From assembly GCA_000564995.1 (NCBI GenBank), contig JDFH01000003.1, forward strand, positions 1 through 64,000: a DNA stretch of 64,000 nt, written 5' to 3'. Below are positions 1-9,287 of the stretch, one piece after another (position 1 is the stretch's first letter; the number at the start of each line of letters is the position of its first letter). Below the pieces are notes generated by a model. That model made no database searches. It saw nothing but the letters and a program-made list of their open reading frames with translations, and had not been told where the DNA came from. The DNA is from Atopobium sp. ICM42b. Lineage in GTDB: Bacteria > Actinomycetota > Coriobacteriia > Coriobacteriales > Atopobiaceae. The translations under genes were made by a program, and so were the position numbers.

Positions 1-180
1 AAATCGTCATGCATAAAGACTAAAACTTCCAACTAAACGGCTTTTTTACCTTTTTGGGGCCACAATCGTCTTAAAAACATCGATTCCATAACTTTCAGTC
101 AAATTAACGTGCAAATCATTCGCCACGCCACCATTTTGAGGCGGGCCGACCTCCCGATAAGTCTCTTCCAGCAGCACAAG

Positions 181-212
181 TAAAAGAGCCGCTGACTTCA
201 GCGGCTCTTTTA
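181..212 (-). terminator. Intrinsic terminator after the 245-1159 gene
   Basis: A perfect 15-bp inverted repeat (arms around AAGAGCCGCTGA / TCAGCGGCTCTT) with a 2-nt centre lies just past the stop codon of the leftmost gene. A-rich and T-rich ends flank the stem, so it can work for the minus strand and possibly both ways. The remaining bases 1-180 show no gene I can support. Confidence 0.8.
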
Positions 213-244
213 CTCTTTTGCTTTGTTGCTTGCAGGTCCGTAGA

Positions 245-1159
245 CTACTTAGTGCCTGAAGAACTGTCGCTTGTACCTGTGGTGTTAGTGGTACCAGTGG
301 TTCCTGTTGTTCCAGTTGTGGTGTTCTTCTTTGTTGAAGAATCTCCACCAACGATGCCGCCAAGCACGCGAACCGGCGTAAATGACGTGGCAATCTGGTC
401 TCGCAGCTCTTTCTGAATAGTATCGTTTGCACCAGTAATGACCATGGTGATATTTACTCCATCAGAAGACTGCGTCTTTGAGAACGTAAAGGTAAAGATA
501 GGTGTTGCATCTCCGCCGGGTTTAAGGAATCCAAAGAGCTGAGATTTCTGAAGCTCGCCCTGATCATTCCTGTGAACACTGACGTGATAGACAACGGTAT
601 TAATTCGTGGGTTGAGCAGTGCGTTAATAGCAAACGCCTGAGCCTGAACACTTGATCCGGCGTAGCATTCAAGCACGTCTTTTGAGGTGGTGTCGGTAAC
701 CGTTACCTCAACGCGACCAGTGTTCTCGTCAGCTTCCTGAACCGAGAAATCTTCGGGGAACTGCGTGAATCCATTACCCCACTCAACGCCTCCACGCAAT
801 GCGGATGCAACAGATCGTACCGTAACAGATTCAGTTAGATTTGCTGTGTTGGCTCGGCGAATAACACCGCAAGAAACCTGCATGAGAACAACAATTACCA
901 GGAAAATCAGAACAAAAAGGACTGCTGTCTTTGTAATGACCTTCTCGATATTTGATCCCGAAGGATCAGATCCCGAGAGCGGGTCAACGTCTACCGCCGC
1001 AGCTCCGCCCTGCCTGCGAGCACGCTCTTGAGCTGCGCGCTCCTCGTTAGGATGACCTGTCTCGTCTACCTTGGTAAACAACTCTTCAGCTGCGTCAGCG
1101 TCAAGCGCGCCCTTCTGGCGACGCGCGAAGCGTGAACGTTCTGCATCATCTTTAGCCAT
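245..1159 (-). CDS. Unknown single-pass membrane protein with Thr/Gly-rich tail
   Basis: A protein of 304 residues that I do not recognise. Residues 1-70 are charged and hydrophilic, rich in Asp, Glu, Arg and Ala. A single membrane segment at about 78-97 follows, so the N-terminus is probably cytoplasmic and residues 100-304 extracytoplasmic. The external part looks like a compact alpha/beta domain, and the last 30 residues form a low-complexity Thr-Gly-Ser tail with repeated TGT units. It is the last gene before a strong terminator and lies about 140 bp downstream of an ABC exporter gene. The topology would suit a cell-surface or conjugation-like accessory protein, but no function can be assigned. 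Confidence 0.75.
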   Translation of the reverse strand: MAKDDAERSRFARRQKGALDADAAEELFTKVDETGHPNEERAAQERARRQGGAAAVDVDPLSGSDPSGSNIEKVITKTAVLFVLIFLVIVVLMQVSCGVIRRANTANLTESVTVRSVASALRGGVEWGNGFTQFPEDFSVQEADENTGRVEVTVTDTTSKDVLECYAGSSVQAQAFAINALLNPRINTVVYHVSVHRNDQGELQKSQLFGFLKPGGDATPIFTFTFSKTQSSDGVNITMVITGANDTIQKELRDQIATSFTPVRVLGGIVGGDSSTKKNTTTGTTGTTGTTNTTGTSDSSSGTK

Positions 1160-1239
1160 GTAGCTCTCTCATTCAACCTGCATAAACACGCTTTCAAAGC
1201 ATGCAATGCGTTGACTTTTGATCTTTGGTTACGAGCCGT

Positions 1240-1267
1240 CGGTTTGCAAACTGCAAACTGCAAACCG
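1240..1267. repeat. Three tandem TGCAAAC heptamers forming a hairpin
   Basis: TGCAAAC occurs three times head to tail (1245-1265). The array is bounded so that CGGTTTGCA (1240-1248) can pair with TGCAAACCG (1259-1267). It lies in the gap between the ABC exporter and the unknown membrane protein. No T-run follows on either strand, so it is not an obvious terminator. It may be a regulatory repeat. Confidence 0.5.
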
Positions 1268-1295
1268 CGTTTCGCAAAGCACCTAATGCTCTATT

Positions 1296-3104
1296 TTACC
1301 GCCTTGCGAGATTTGGCGCACCACCAAACTGCATTTGATAGTAATGAGCGTAGATTCCGCCCTTTTCTAGCAACTCATCGTGGGTTCCACGCTCAACTGC
1401 ACGGCCGTGGTCGATGGTAATAATCTCATCAGCGCCCATAATTGTCGAAAGTCGATGAGCAATGACCAGCGTGGTTCTATTCTTTGCCAGCTCAGAAAGG
1501 GATTCCTGAACCGCACGTTCGGACTCGTTGTCCAAAGCAGAAGTAGCCTCGTCTAGGATGAGCAGTGGAGGGTTCTTGAGGAACACGCGCGCAATGGAAA
1601 TGCGCTGCTTTTGTCCGCCAGAAAGCCTTGTTCCGCGCTGTCCTACCTGCGTGTCATATCCGTCAGGCAACGACTCGATAAACTCAGCGATGTTCGCACG
1701 CTTTGCGGCAAGCGCAATGTCGGCTGCGGAAGCCTCAGGGCAACCGTATGCAATGTTCTCCGCAATGGTGCCGTCAAAAAGGTACACGTCCTGTTGGACC
1801 ATACCAATTGCCGAGCGCAAACTGTGCTGCGTAACGGAGCGAATGTCCTGCCCGTCAATGGTGATGCTTCCGCTTGTAACATCATAGAAGCGTGGCAATA
1901 AAGCGCAGGTAGTTGACTTACCTCCGCCTGAAGGTCCAACCAGCGCAACGGTTTTTCCGCTCTCAATATGAAGGTTCAAGCCATCAATAACCTCTTCGGC
2001 GTTGTTGTAAGAAAAATGAACGTCCTGGTAGATGATATCGCCAGCAGTAATCTGAATATCGTGAGCATCAGGCGCATCTTGAATATCTGGCTGAGTCTCA
2101 AGAATTTCCGAGAAACGCTTAAAGCCCGCAAGGCCCTTCTGGAACGTCTCAGTAAAGTTCAGAATGTTCATGATTGGCGTGGTGAACAGCGAGATGTAGA
2201 GCGCATAAGTTGCCAGGTCAATGGCCTGCATCTGACCCTGAGCAATCATCCAACCACCCAAAACCAACACGACAGTGTTCAAAACGCCCATCATGCCAGA
2301 AATAGCAGCCTGATATCTGCCCATTGCGTGGTACATGTTGGCTTTGGAGTCCAAATATGCGGAGTTGCTTGCCCTAAATTTCTTACGTTCGTGATCTTCT
2401 GCCGCAAAGCCCTTAACCACGCGAATACCAGAAAGTGAGTCTTCTAGCTGGGTATTTACGTCGGAAATACGCATACGATTCTCTTTAAAAATACCGCGCA
2501 TGTGCATGTTGGCAAAGAAATTGAACACCACTAACGCGGCGGCAATTCCAGCAAGCACCAGCGTAAGAGGCACATTGATAAACGTCAGAATAACAAAAGA
2601 GCCAGCAATCTCAAGCAAGCCAATAATCAGATACTCGGGACCGTGGTGCGCCGTCTCAGAAATGTCGAACAAGTCAGATACCAGGCGACTCATCAGGTCG
2701 CCCGTCTTGTGGCGATCATAATACGAGAAACTCATGCGCTCGTACGCGTCAAACAGATCTTCTCGCATCTTACTTTCCATGCGGGCGCCCATGATGTGTC
2801 CCCAACTAATAACAAAGTAGCGGCACAGAAAGTGGACAAAATACATCACGACAAGACCAACAGCAATGAATACCAAGCTGCCGAGAATGACATCTTTACC
2901 CTGCGTAAACAGTCCCCTTGTGAGCGATCGCAGAATTTGAGGGAATGCCAGCTCGATGCAAGCCAAAATGATGGCGCAGATAGTGTCCAGAATGAACAGG
3001 TGCTTTTGCGGGGCGTAATAAGAAAGAAAACTGGCAAACAGCGATTTTCGATGTTTGCCAGGGGCGTTGTTACCAGGTACAGGGCGAGAAGAACGGTCAA
3101 GCAT
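1296..3104 (-). CDS. ABC exporter, fused permease and ATPase
   Basis: A 602-residue half-transporter of the type I ABC exporter class (MsbA/LmrA-like). An N-terminal six-helix membrane domain occupies about residues 30-310. The nucleotide-binding domain has Walker A GPSGGGKST at about 390, the signature LSGGQ at about 494 and the Walker B/D-loop DEATSALD at about 518, followed by the switch-histidine segment IAHRLST. It should act as a homodimer, or as a heterodimer with an unlinked partner. The substrate (drug, lipid or peptide) cannot be told from sequence. The start is supported by GGAG nine bases upstream. It follows the Nudix gene by 6 bp and is probably the last gene of the purA operon. 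Confidence 0.9.
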   Translation of the reverse strand: MLDRSSRPVPGNNAPGKHRKSLFASFLSYYAPQKHLFILDTICAIILACIELAFPQILRSLTRGLFTQGKDVILGSLVFIAVGLVVMYFVHFLCRYFVISWGHIMGARMESKMREDLFDAYERMSFSYYDRHKTGDLMSRLVSDLFDISETAHHGPEYLIIGLLEIAGSFVILTFINVPLTLVLAGIAAALVVFNFFANMHMRGIFKENRMRISDVNTQLEDSLSGIRVVKGFAAEDHERKKFRASNSAYLDSKANMYHAMGRYQAAISGMMGVLNTVVLVLGGWMIAQGQMQAIDLATYALYISLFTTPIMNILNFTETFQKGLAGFKRFSEILETQPDIQDAPDAHDIQITAGDIIYQDVHFSYNNAEEVIDGLNLHIESGKTVALVGPSGGGKSTTCALLPRFYDVTSGSITIDGQDIRSVTQHSLRSAIGMVQQDVYLFDGTIAENIAYGCPEASAADIALAAKRANIAEFIESLPDGYDTQVGQRGTRLSGGQKQRISIARVFLKNPPLLILDEATSALDNESERAVQESLSELAKNRTTLVIAHRLSTIMGADEIITIDHGRAVERGTHDELLEKGGIYAHYYQMQFGGAPNLARR

Positions 3105-3110
3105 GCGTAA

Positions 3111-3956
3111 TTACTCCATAGGCAATCGGTGTGAAATTGAATCGCAGATAAGAGCTCCAATGATAGTCTTTGCGTCCTCGATTTTGCCATCGAGAACAGC
3201 ATCTACCAGCTCAGATAGTGGAACAAGATCCACGTTAATAAATTCGTCGGCATCTGGGTCTGATCCCTCAAAGGTCAACTCAGTTGCCATATAAAGGTGA
3301 ATGAGCTCGTCAGTAAATCCATCAGAAGTGGCGGTAGTGGTGAGAAAAGCCATCTTTCCCGCCTTCATTCCGGTCTCTTCCAGCAACTCACGGTGAGCGC
3401 AATCAAGAGGATCCTCGCCTGGATCAAGCTTTCCTGCAGGCAGCTCAACTGTTACGCGACCAAGCGCAGTTCGGTACTGACGAACCAGGCAAATTCTACC
3501 CTCATCAGTCAATGCAACAATAGCTACAGCACCGGGATGACGCACAACATCACGAAGAGCAGTGCGTCCATCAGGAAGAGAGACACGCAGACGATTCACG
3601 TCAAAAATGCGACCAACCCAAACGGTATCTTCAGAAAGTGGCTTCTCTTCTAGAGAGGCATCACGCGCATCCTCTGTACCTGCAACAAAGCTGCGCTTTT
3701 GTGGCTCCCCAGAATGATGGTAGGCAGCATCGCCCACAGCAACACGCTCACCGTCGTAGGTAAGCGAATCAACTGCCGAGTGCAAATCATTGCGAGCAGA
3801 ATCAAACACCTCTGGAGTTACCTGCATGTCAGCATCAAGAATCTCTGGCTCAGCAGACTGCATATCATCAAACACATCACTAAACTGAGAACTGCTTTGA
3901 TCGCTGGTCCAAGCACCATCCTGTACGTTGGTTTTCTCGTCATTTTGATTTGCCAT
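3111..3956 (-). CDS. Nudix hydrolase, ADP-ribose pyrophosphatase type
   Basis: A 281-residue protein with a complete Nudix box at about residues 175-197 (GX5EX7REUXEEXGU, with the REXXEE core seen as RELLEE). The C-terminal 175 residues match the ADP-ribose/nucleoside-diphosphate-sugar pyrophosphatase branch, which cleaves ADP-ribose to AMP and ribose-5-phosphate. The first 105 residues are an acidic, low-complexity extension not usual in this family, with no good internal start to remove it. The gene begins 14 bp after purD and ends 6 bp before the ABC exporter, so it is probably co-transcribed with the purine genes. Catalytic class is fairly certain; the exact substrate is not. Confidence 0.88.
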   Translation of the reverse strand: MANQNDEKTNVQDGAWTSDQSSSQFSDVFDDMQSAEPEILDADMQVTPEVFDSARNDLHSAVDSLTYDGERVAVGDAAYHHSGEPQKRSFVAGTEDARDASLEEKPLSEDTVWVGRIFDVNRLRVSLPDGRTALRDVVRHPGAVAIVALTDEGRICLVRQYRTALGRVTVELPAGKLDPGEDPLDCAHRELLEETGMKAGKMAFLTTTATSDGFTDELIHLYMATELTFEGSDPDADEFINVDLVPLSELVDAVLDGKIEDAKTIIGALICDSISHRLPME

Positions 3957-3970
3957 AAGCGCTAACCTAA

Positions 3971-6085
3971 CTATTTTTCTGGACGACCTTGAAGAGCCTT
4001 AAGTCCAATATCGTGCCTGAGCTGCTTGCCTTCAAAGTTGATAAGGTCGCAAGCCTCATATGCACGAGCGCGAGCTTCCTCAAAAGTTGGTGCAAGCGCA
4101 GTGACGTTAAGCACGCGGCCGCCTGCTGTGACAATCTTTCCGTCCTCGGTCTGAGCAGTTCCGGCGTGATACACAGAAACGCCCTCAAGCTGCTGAGCAG
4201 CCTCAATACCGGTAATCTCCTTGCCCTTTTCGTAAGAACCAGGATATCCAGCACTTGCCAGAACAACAGAAACAGCTACCGTATCAGACCAGGAAACCTG
4301 CTGATGACGGAGGGTGCCGTTATCGCAAGCCATCAAAATTGAAACCAAATCGCCCTGGAGGCGAGGCAGTACAACCTGAGTTTCTGGATCGCCAAAGCGA
4401 GCATTAAATTCAAGAACCTTAGGGCCGTCTTTGGTCAGCATAAATCCGCCGTAAAGGCAGCCAGAATAGTTGATACCCTCTTTTTTGAGCTGGTCAACAA
4501 CGCGCTGCTCAATGGCTATCATCTGGGAAAGTTCTTCATTGGTCACAAAAGGAACAGGAGAATAGCCGCCCATTCCACCGGTGTTAGGTCCCTTATCGTC
4601 GTCGTAAGCGCGCTTGTGATCCTGGGCTGTTGCCAGCGGAACAACGTACGTTCCATCAGTGAGCGCAAGCAGCGAACACTCTGGCCCCTCAAGGAACTCC
4701 TCAACAACAACGGTTGCTCCTGCATCGCCAAAGTGACCGGAAAAACACTCGCGAACACCTTCGAGGGCCTGTTCAAGCTCAGTTGCAACAATAACGCCCT
4801 TACCTGCAGCAAGACCGTCTGCCTTAACAACAACAGGTGCACCGATATGGCGAACATACGCCTCGCAAGACGCCTGGTCTGTGAAAGACTTCCATGCAGC
4901 AGTTGGAACGTTTGCTCGCTCCATAACGCCCTTGGCAAACGCCTTTGAGCCCTCCATCTGCGCTGCATTCTGATTAGGGCCAAAGCATGCAATACCGACC
5001 TGACGAACAGCGTCTGCAACACCCACAACAAGAGGTGCTTCAGGGCCAATAACTACCAGGTTAATGCCTTTTTCCTTGGCAAAAGCAACAACCTCGTCAG
5101 GGTTATTTTGATCAATAGGAGCAATCTCTGCCTGGGCAGCCATGCCGCCATTACCTGGAGCAACGTAAATTTTTCCTGCACGAGGCGATTCCTGCAGCTT
5201 AGTTAAGAGAGCGTGCTCACGACCACCTGCGCCGAGCAACAAAATATCAACGGTGTCATTCATAAGTACTCCAGCCTTCTGATACAACGCCTTTGGGATA
5301 CAAGCAACGCCAACAGCGCCTTCTCCAAGATGTTTTTTAAACTCAGGGGAAGCAAGTCTTTCTGCAATACATTCTGCATCATATTCGTTGGTTTTAAGCG
5401 GCTTTTTGAGATGCTTTTCTATGCGTTTCTCGCCACTTGAAATCACTACATATTTGAGCTCGCCGCGCTTTACAAAACAAGCACTCATAAGACGAGAAAT
5501 TCTTGCTGCTAGATCGGTAAAATCCGATGAACGAGCCACCTCTGTACATTTTCCGCCAACCAAACGATACAAATACATATCGTTTGAGATGCGCCTATGC
5601 AAACGCTCAAGTCGAAGTCTTAAAGAAAGCCTCGGATGCTTGTCCTTGCTTTTATGAAGGACGACCTTGTTCATTGCAATGTACATTGTGGCAACTACCT
5701 CAGCCAGCTCTTGTGCATACGCGCAAGCAGCTTCAAATGAAGCTCCAGACTTTCTTGCCGCACTTAAGCGCTCAAGCATGATCCCCATAGCAGTGGGCAT
5801 ATTTCCGCTATCTACCAGGAAAATTGAGCTTGAGATGTCAGGATTGTTCTGACAAGCCTTTTTTGCCGTAAGAAGCGAGTCAGAAAAATCTGCATACACA
5901 TGAAGCGAGAGAATCTTTTGAACTCCTGACTCAAAAATACCTCGGTAAAACTCGCCCACCTGATCAGCATCTGAATTTAGAGCTCCAGGTATTACAGAAA
6001 CCCCCAGGGCTTCAAGCTGGGAAGCTTCAAGCCCACAGGGGTTATCGCAAACTATTGCAAAAGTTGAGCAGTCCGAAGACGCCAC
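3971..6085 (-). CDS. purD: DegV-like domain fused to PurD (GAR synthetase)
   Basis: A 704-residue fusion. Residues 275-704 are a full-length phosphoribosylamine-glycine ligase (GAR synthetase, second step of purine synthesis), with N-terminal GAGGREHAL, ATP-grasp core and NARFGDPETQ. Residues 1-274 resemble a complete DegV fatty-acid-binding protein: AIVCDNPCGL near the start, VDSGNMPTAMG in the middle, and about the usual family length. The GTG start at 6085 follows purA by 3 bp and has an excellent GGAGGT site. An ATG at 5263, exactly where free-standing PurD would begin, also has GGAG five bases upstream, so a separate 430-residue PurD could be made too. The joining of these two families is unusual. 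Confidence 0.88.
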   Translation of the reverse strand: MASSDCSTFAIVCDNPCGLEASQLEALGVSVIPGALNSDADQVGEFYRGIFESGVQKILSLHVYADFSDSLLTAKKACQNNPDISSSIFLVDSGNMPTAMGIMLERLSAARKSGASFEAACAYAQELAEVVATMYIAMNKVVLHKSKDKHPRLSLRLRLERLHRRISNDMYLYRLVGGKCTEVARSSDFTDLAARISRLMSACFVKRGELKYVVISSGEKRIEKHLKKPLKTNEYDAECIAERLASPEFKKHLGEGAVGVACIPKALYQKAGVLMNDTVDILLLGAGGREHALLTKLQESPRAGKIYVAPGNGGMAAQAEIAPIDQNNPDEVVAFAKEKGINLVVIGPEAPLVVGVADAVRQVGIACFGPNQNAAQMEGSKAFAKGVMERANVPTAAWKSFTDQASCEAYVRHIGAPVVVKADGLAAGKGVIVATELEQALEGVRECFSGHFGDAGATVVVEEFLEGPECSLLALTDGTYVVPLATAQDHKRAYDDDKGPNTGGMGGYSPVPFVTNEELSQMIAIEQRVVDQLKKEGINYSGCLYGGFMLTKDGPKVLEFNARFGDPETQVVLPRLQGDLVSILMACDNGTLRHQQVSWSDTVAVSVVLASAGYPGSYEKGKEITGIEAAQQLEGVSVYHAGTAQTEDGKIVTAGGRVLNVTALAPTFEEARARAYEACDLINFEGKQLRHDIGLKALQGRPEK

Positions 6086-6088
6086 GGG

Positions 6089-7369
6089 TTACCTCCAGTA
6101 GCGGTCGATTGTCTGCTCGCGATCTGGACCAACGGTGATGATAGAAACGCGTACACCAGCAAGTTGCTCCAGGAAATCAATGTAGTCCTTAGCCTCACGA
6201 GGCAGCTGGTAGAAGTTACGAACGTTAGAGATGTCGCACTTCCAACCAGGAAGAGTCTCGTACACAGGCTTTGCGTGATAGAAGACGCTCTGGTGCTCTG
6301 GGACGGTCTTGTAAATCTTGCCGTCGCACTCATAAGCAACGCATACCTTAATCTCATCCAGGCAGCCAAGAACGTCAAGCTTGGTAATTGCCAGGTCAGT
6401 GAGGCCATTGATACGAGCCGCGTAGTTAACAACTACTGCGTCGTACCAGCCGCAGCGACGTTTACGGCCAGTAGTTACACCATACTCATGGCCAACTTCG
6501 CCGAGAAGATCGCCCGTCTCGTCAAAGAGCTCTGTTGGGAATGGACCAGAGCCAACGCGTGTGAGGTATGCCTTTGCAATGCCCAGGACGCGGTCAATGT
6601 TGGTTGGACCAACGCCAGAACCAGTTACTGCGCCACCAGCAGTGCAGCTAGAAGAGGTAACAAATGGATAGGTGCCGTGGTCAATATCAAGCATGGTTGC
6701 CTGAGCACCCTCGAAGAGAATGTTCTTACCAGCCTCAAGCTCTTCGTTGAGGAAGAGAGAAGACTCAACAATGTAAGGACGAATGCGATCTGCATAAGGC
6801 AGATAGGTCTCGCAAATTTGGTCAACGGTATAGGTTGGAAGGCCATACACAAGGCTCAAGATTGGATTGGTGTACTCAAGTGCAGCTTCAAGCTTCTTGC
6901 GGAAGATCTTCTCGTCAAGCATGTCCTGAATACGCAGGCCAGTGCGGTTCATCTTGTCCATATACGTTGGACCGACACCGCGCTTAGTGGTACCAATAAG
7001 GTTCTTACCCAGCTTTTTCTCGTGGACGCCGTCAAGATCTTTGTGATAAGGCATAACAATGTGAGCGTTGCCGGAAATCTTAAGCAGGTCGCAAGAAATA
7101 CCCTTGCTCTCTAGCATATCAATCTCGCCGAGAAGAACCTCTGGGTCAACAATGCAGCCATTGCCAATAACTGGATAGGTGTTCTCGTACATAACGCCAG
7201 ATGGAACCTGGTGAAGTGCAAGCTTTGTGTCTCCAGCAATTACCGTGTGGCCTGCATTTGCACCACCAGCGTAACGGCAAACAACGTCAAAATCTCCGGA
7301 AATGAGGTCGGTAACTTTACCCTTACCCTCGTCTCCCCACTGAGCACCAACAAGTACGGAAGCTGGCAT
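6089..7369 (-). CDS. purA: Adenylosuccinate synthetase
   Basis: Converts IMP, aspartate and GTP to adenylosuccinate, the first committed step from IMP to AMP. The 426-residue product has the N-terminal signature QWGDEGKGK with the catalytic Asp13, then AGHTV with the catalytic His. The C-terminal TTGRKRRCGWYD region is typical of the family. I place the start at the ATG at 7369, not the upstream codon at 7408, because GGGGAG lies five bases upstream and the resulting N-terminus matches the family. purA heads the operon purA, degV-purD, Nudix, ABC exporter. purB, which makes the next step possible, is elsewhere in the window. Confidence 0.95.
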   Translation of the reverse strand: MPASVLVGAQWGDEGKGKVTDLISGDFDVVCRYAGGANAGHTVIAGDTKLALHQVPSGVMYENTYPVIGNGCIVDPEVLLGEIDMLESKGISCDLLKISGNAHIVMPYHKDLDGVHEKKLGKNLIGTTKRGVGPTYMDKMNRTGLRIQDMLDEKIFRKKLEAALEYTNPILSLVYGLPTYTVDQICETYLPYADRIRPYIVESSLFLNEELEAGKNILFEGAQATMLDIDHGTYPFVTSSSCTAGGAVTGSGVGPTNIDRVLGIAKAYLTRVGSGPFPTELFDETGDLLGEVGHEYGVTTGRKRRCGWYDAVVVNYAARINGLTDLAITKLDVLGCLDEIKVCVAYECDGKIYKTVPEHQSVFYHAKPVYETLPGWKCDISNVRNFYQLPREAKDYIDFLEQLAGVRVSIITVGPDREQTIDRYWR

Positions 7370-7420
7370 AAGTTCTCCCCTATCGCAGCTATCTACAAAC
7401 ACGACCATTACATGACGGTT

Positions 7421-7440
7421 GCAACCTCTTTAGGGGTTGC
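7421..7440 (-). terminator. Weak hairpin between dnaB and purA
   Basis: GCAACC and GGTTGC arms close a short loop between the end of dnaB and the purA start. No T-run follows on the minus strand, so it may be a leaky terminator or an RNA-stabilising hairpin. Confidence 0.3.
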
Positions 7441-7510
7441 TTCATAAGTATATCTAATACCGCTCGCAAAAGCACAGAAGCGCAGAGGTTTTGTCACACA
7501 TAAGAAACGA

Positions 7511-8950
7511 TTAATGCGCGGGGTTTGCCATCGCAGCGTACTGAGCGGCTTCACTTTCTGAGTAATTATTTCCCTGGTAGATCTCAACAAACTTGGTGGA
7601 TGTTGGCATAAACATAACAGGAACATCCCTCAGAGCACCTGCACGGTTCTTTGCAACAATGATGTTGGTAACGTCTTTATCAGGACGGTCATCGCGTGCG
7701 GCTTCTTCATCGCTCAGTGAGCGGTCAAGCAGCAAAACAATATCTGCATCCTGCTCGATTGCGCCGGACTCACGCAGGTCAGAGAGCTGTGGACGCTTGC
7801 CGTTTCTGTTCTCAAGCGTACGGTTAAGCTGAGAGAGTGCAATAACAGGTGCCTTGAGGTCTTTAGCCATAATCTTAATGCCACGAGACATCTCGGAAAC
7901 CTCAGTTGCACGACTGTCCGCACGGCCCTTCTCGGCTGGTGGAGAAAGCAGCTGAAGGTAGTCGATGATAATGACGCCCTTCTCGGCCTTATTAAGCATT
8001 CTGCGGGCTTTTGCGCGGATTTCTGTGACTGTTGTGCCCGGAGTATCGTCAACGATGATTTTAAGGCGAGAAATGCGCTCTGCTGCCTCCAGAAGGGTAG
8101 GCCACTGCTCATTTCTGATGTTGGAAGAACGGATGGTCTGCAAATCAACCTTTGATTCAGAAGCCAACAGCCTCTGCGCAATCTCAATCTTGCTCATCTC
8201 AAGCGAGAAGAGCGCAACAGTTGCACCGGAAACTGCAGCGTTATAAGCCATGCTGAGAGCAAAAGAAGTCTTACCAACACCAGGACGAGCGCCGATAACA
8301 ACCATCTGACCAGGACGAAGACCTTGGAAAAGGTTATCTAGGGTTGCAAATCCAGTTTGGACACCCAACTCCGACGCATCTTTACCAGCATTTTGCTGAA
8401 GCTCTTCAAAGAGATCAGTCATGATGTCTTCAATGCCCTGCTCAGACTGCTGAACATCTCTGTTGGTTACATCAAAAATGAGCTTCTCTGCCTGGTCAAC
8501 TACTTCTTTTGTATCTTCTGGAGCGTTGTAGGCAAGCGCAGAAATCTTTGCAGAAGCACTAATCATCTTTCTGAGCGTAGTATCACGGTGCAGCATAACG
8601 GCGTGGTTTTCCCAACCAACCATAGCAAGTGGGTTGTTTCCAAGCTCTGCTAAACGGACAGCTCCTCCAGCGCGCTCAAACTTGCCGTTACTCTTAAGGT
8701 GGTCTGCAAGCGAAATGACATCTACTGGCTTGTTATTGTCAAACAGAGACTTAATTGCTTCAAAAATAATTTGATTGGATGGAATATAGAAATCCTCGGA
8801 AGAAAGCCTAATGAGGCACTCTCCTCTGATTTCTTCCGAAAGAATCATTGCAGAAAGAATGGAAAACTCGGCATCAGAATCTTGTGGCATAGAGGCGTTC
8901 TCTAGGGCCGTCAATTGCGTAGGATTCATCTCAAACGAGTCTTGTGCCAT
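7511..8950 (-). CDS. dnaB: Replicative DNA helicase DnaB
   Basis: Hexameric 5'-3' helicase that unwinds DNA ahead of the fork. The 479-residue protein has the DnaB N-terminal domain at about 20-120. The RecA-like motor domain has Walker A GARPGVGKT at 220-228, Walker B in the IIIDYLQLL segment, and the family RESGAIEQDAD motif. There is no intein. I prefer the ATG at 8950, with a weak GGAAAAG site, over a TTG at 8962 that has none. It lies downstream of rplI, a common arrangement, but is separated from it by a strong terminator and a 500-bp gap. The likely loader, a DciA-like protein, is encoded beside recF. Confidence 0.94.
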   Translation of the reverse strand: MAQDSFEMNPTQLTALENASMPQDSDAEFSILSAMILSEEIRGECLIRLSSEDFYIPSNQIIFEAIKSLFDNNKPVDVISLADHLKSNGKFERAGGAVRLAELGNNPLAMVGWENHAVMLHRDTTLRKMISASAKISALAYNAPEDTKEVVDQAEKLIFDVTNRDVQQSEQGIEDIMTDLFEELQQNAGKDASELGVQTGFATLDNLFQGLRPGQMVVIGARPGVGKTSFALSMAYNAAVSGATVALFSLEMSKIEIAQRLLASESKVDLQTIRSSNIRNEQWPTLLEAAERISRLKIIVDDTPGTTVTEIRAKARRMLNKAEKGVIIIDYLQLLSPPAEKGRADSRATEVSEMSRGIKIMAKDLKAPVIALSQLNRTLENRNGKRPQLSDLRESGAIEQDADIVLLLDRSLSDEEAARDDRPDKDVTNIIVAKNRAGALRDVPVMFMPTSTKFVEIYQGNNYSESEAAQYAAMANPAH

Positions 8951-9287
8951 CGTCTTTTCCAATCATATTTTTTGGGAATGAATCTGAATAGTAGTGTACT
9001 TTTCAAAAAAATAAAGAGTCATTTTGGCTTGCAAAATTCGAAAAGTTAAGTCTTCAACACGATTTTCCAAAACTCGCATACCCTGAGCGGGATTTCCTTG
9101 AGTTTTCAACGTTTTCAACATTTTTTGGACTTTTTTCGACACGTGGTATTTTCTACACAATTGCTTATCTGCAGTTATACAAATCAAATTACAATTCCGC
9201 AGGTTAAGTGAATATGTTTTACATAACATTTTGAATAACCGCAGGTAGAGTATAAGAAAATATACCGTTCAGTCTACACATAAAAAG
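8951..9287 (-). promoter_or_regulatory. dnaB upstream region with DnaA-box-like repeats
   Basis: A stretch of about 340 bp without a convincing gene. On the minus strand it holds TGTTGAAAA (9112-9120) directly abutting CGTTGAAAA (9103-9111), and TGTTGAAGA (9051-9059). These words match the cluster around dnaA and may be DnaA sites controlling dnaB. ACCTGCGG also occurs twice near 9190-9250. A minus-strand reading frame (8963-9229) crosses the region, but it has no ribosome site and an atypical composition. Confidence 0.4.

Noticed and set aside
46..432. Minus-strand frame at the left edge
   Set aside because: It runs through the terminator and into the 245-1159 gene in another frame; no start signal.
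6164..7114. A 316-codon frame opposite purA
   Set aside because: Shadow of purA, no supporting signal.
8963..9229. 88-codon minus-strand frame just before dnaB
   Set aside because: No ribosome site and AT-rich composition unlike real genes here; its repeats are better explained as regulatory DNA. I could not exclude it fully.
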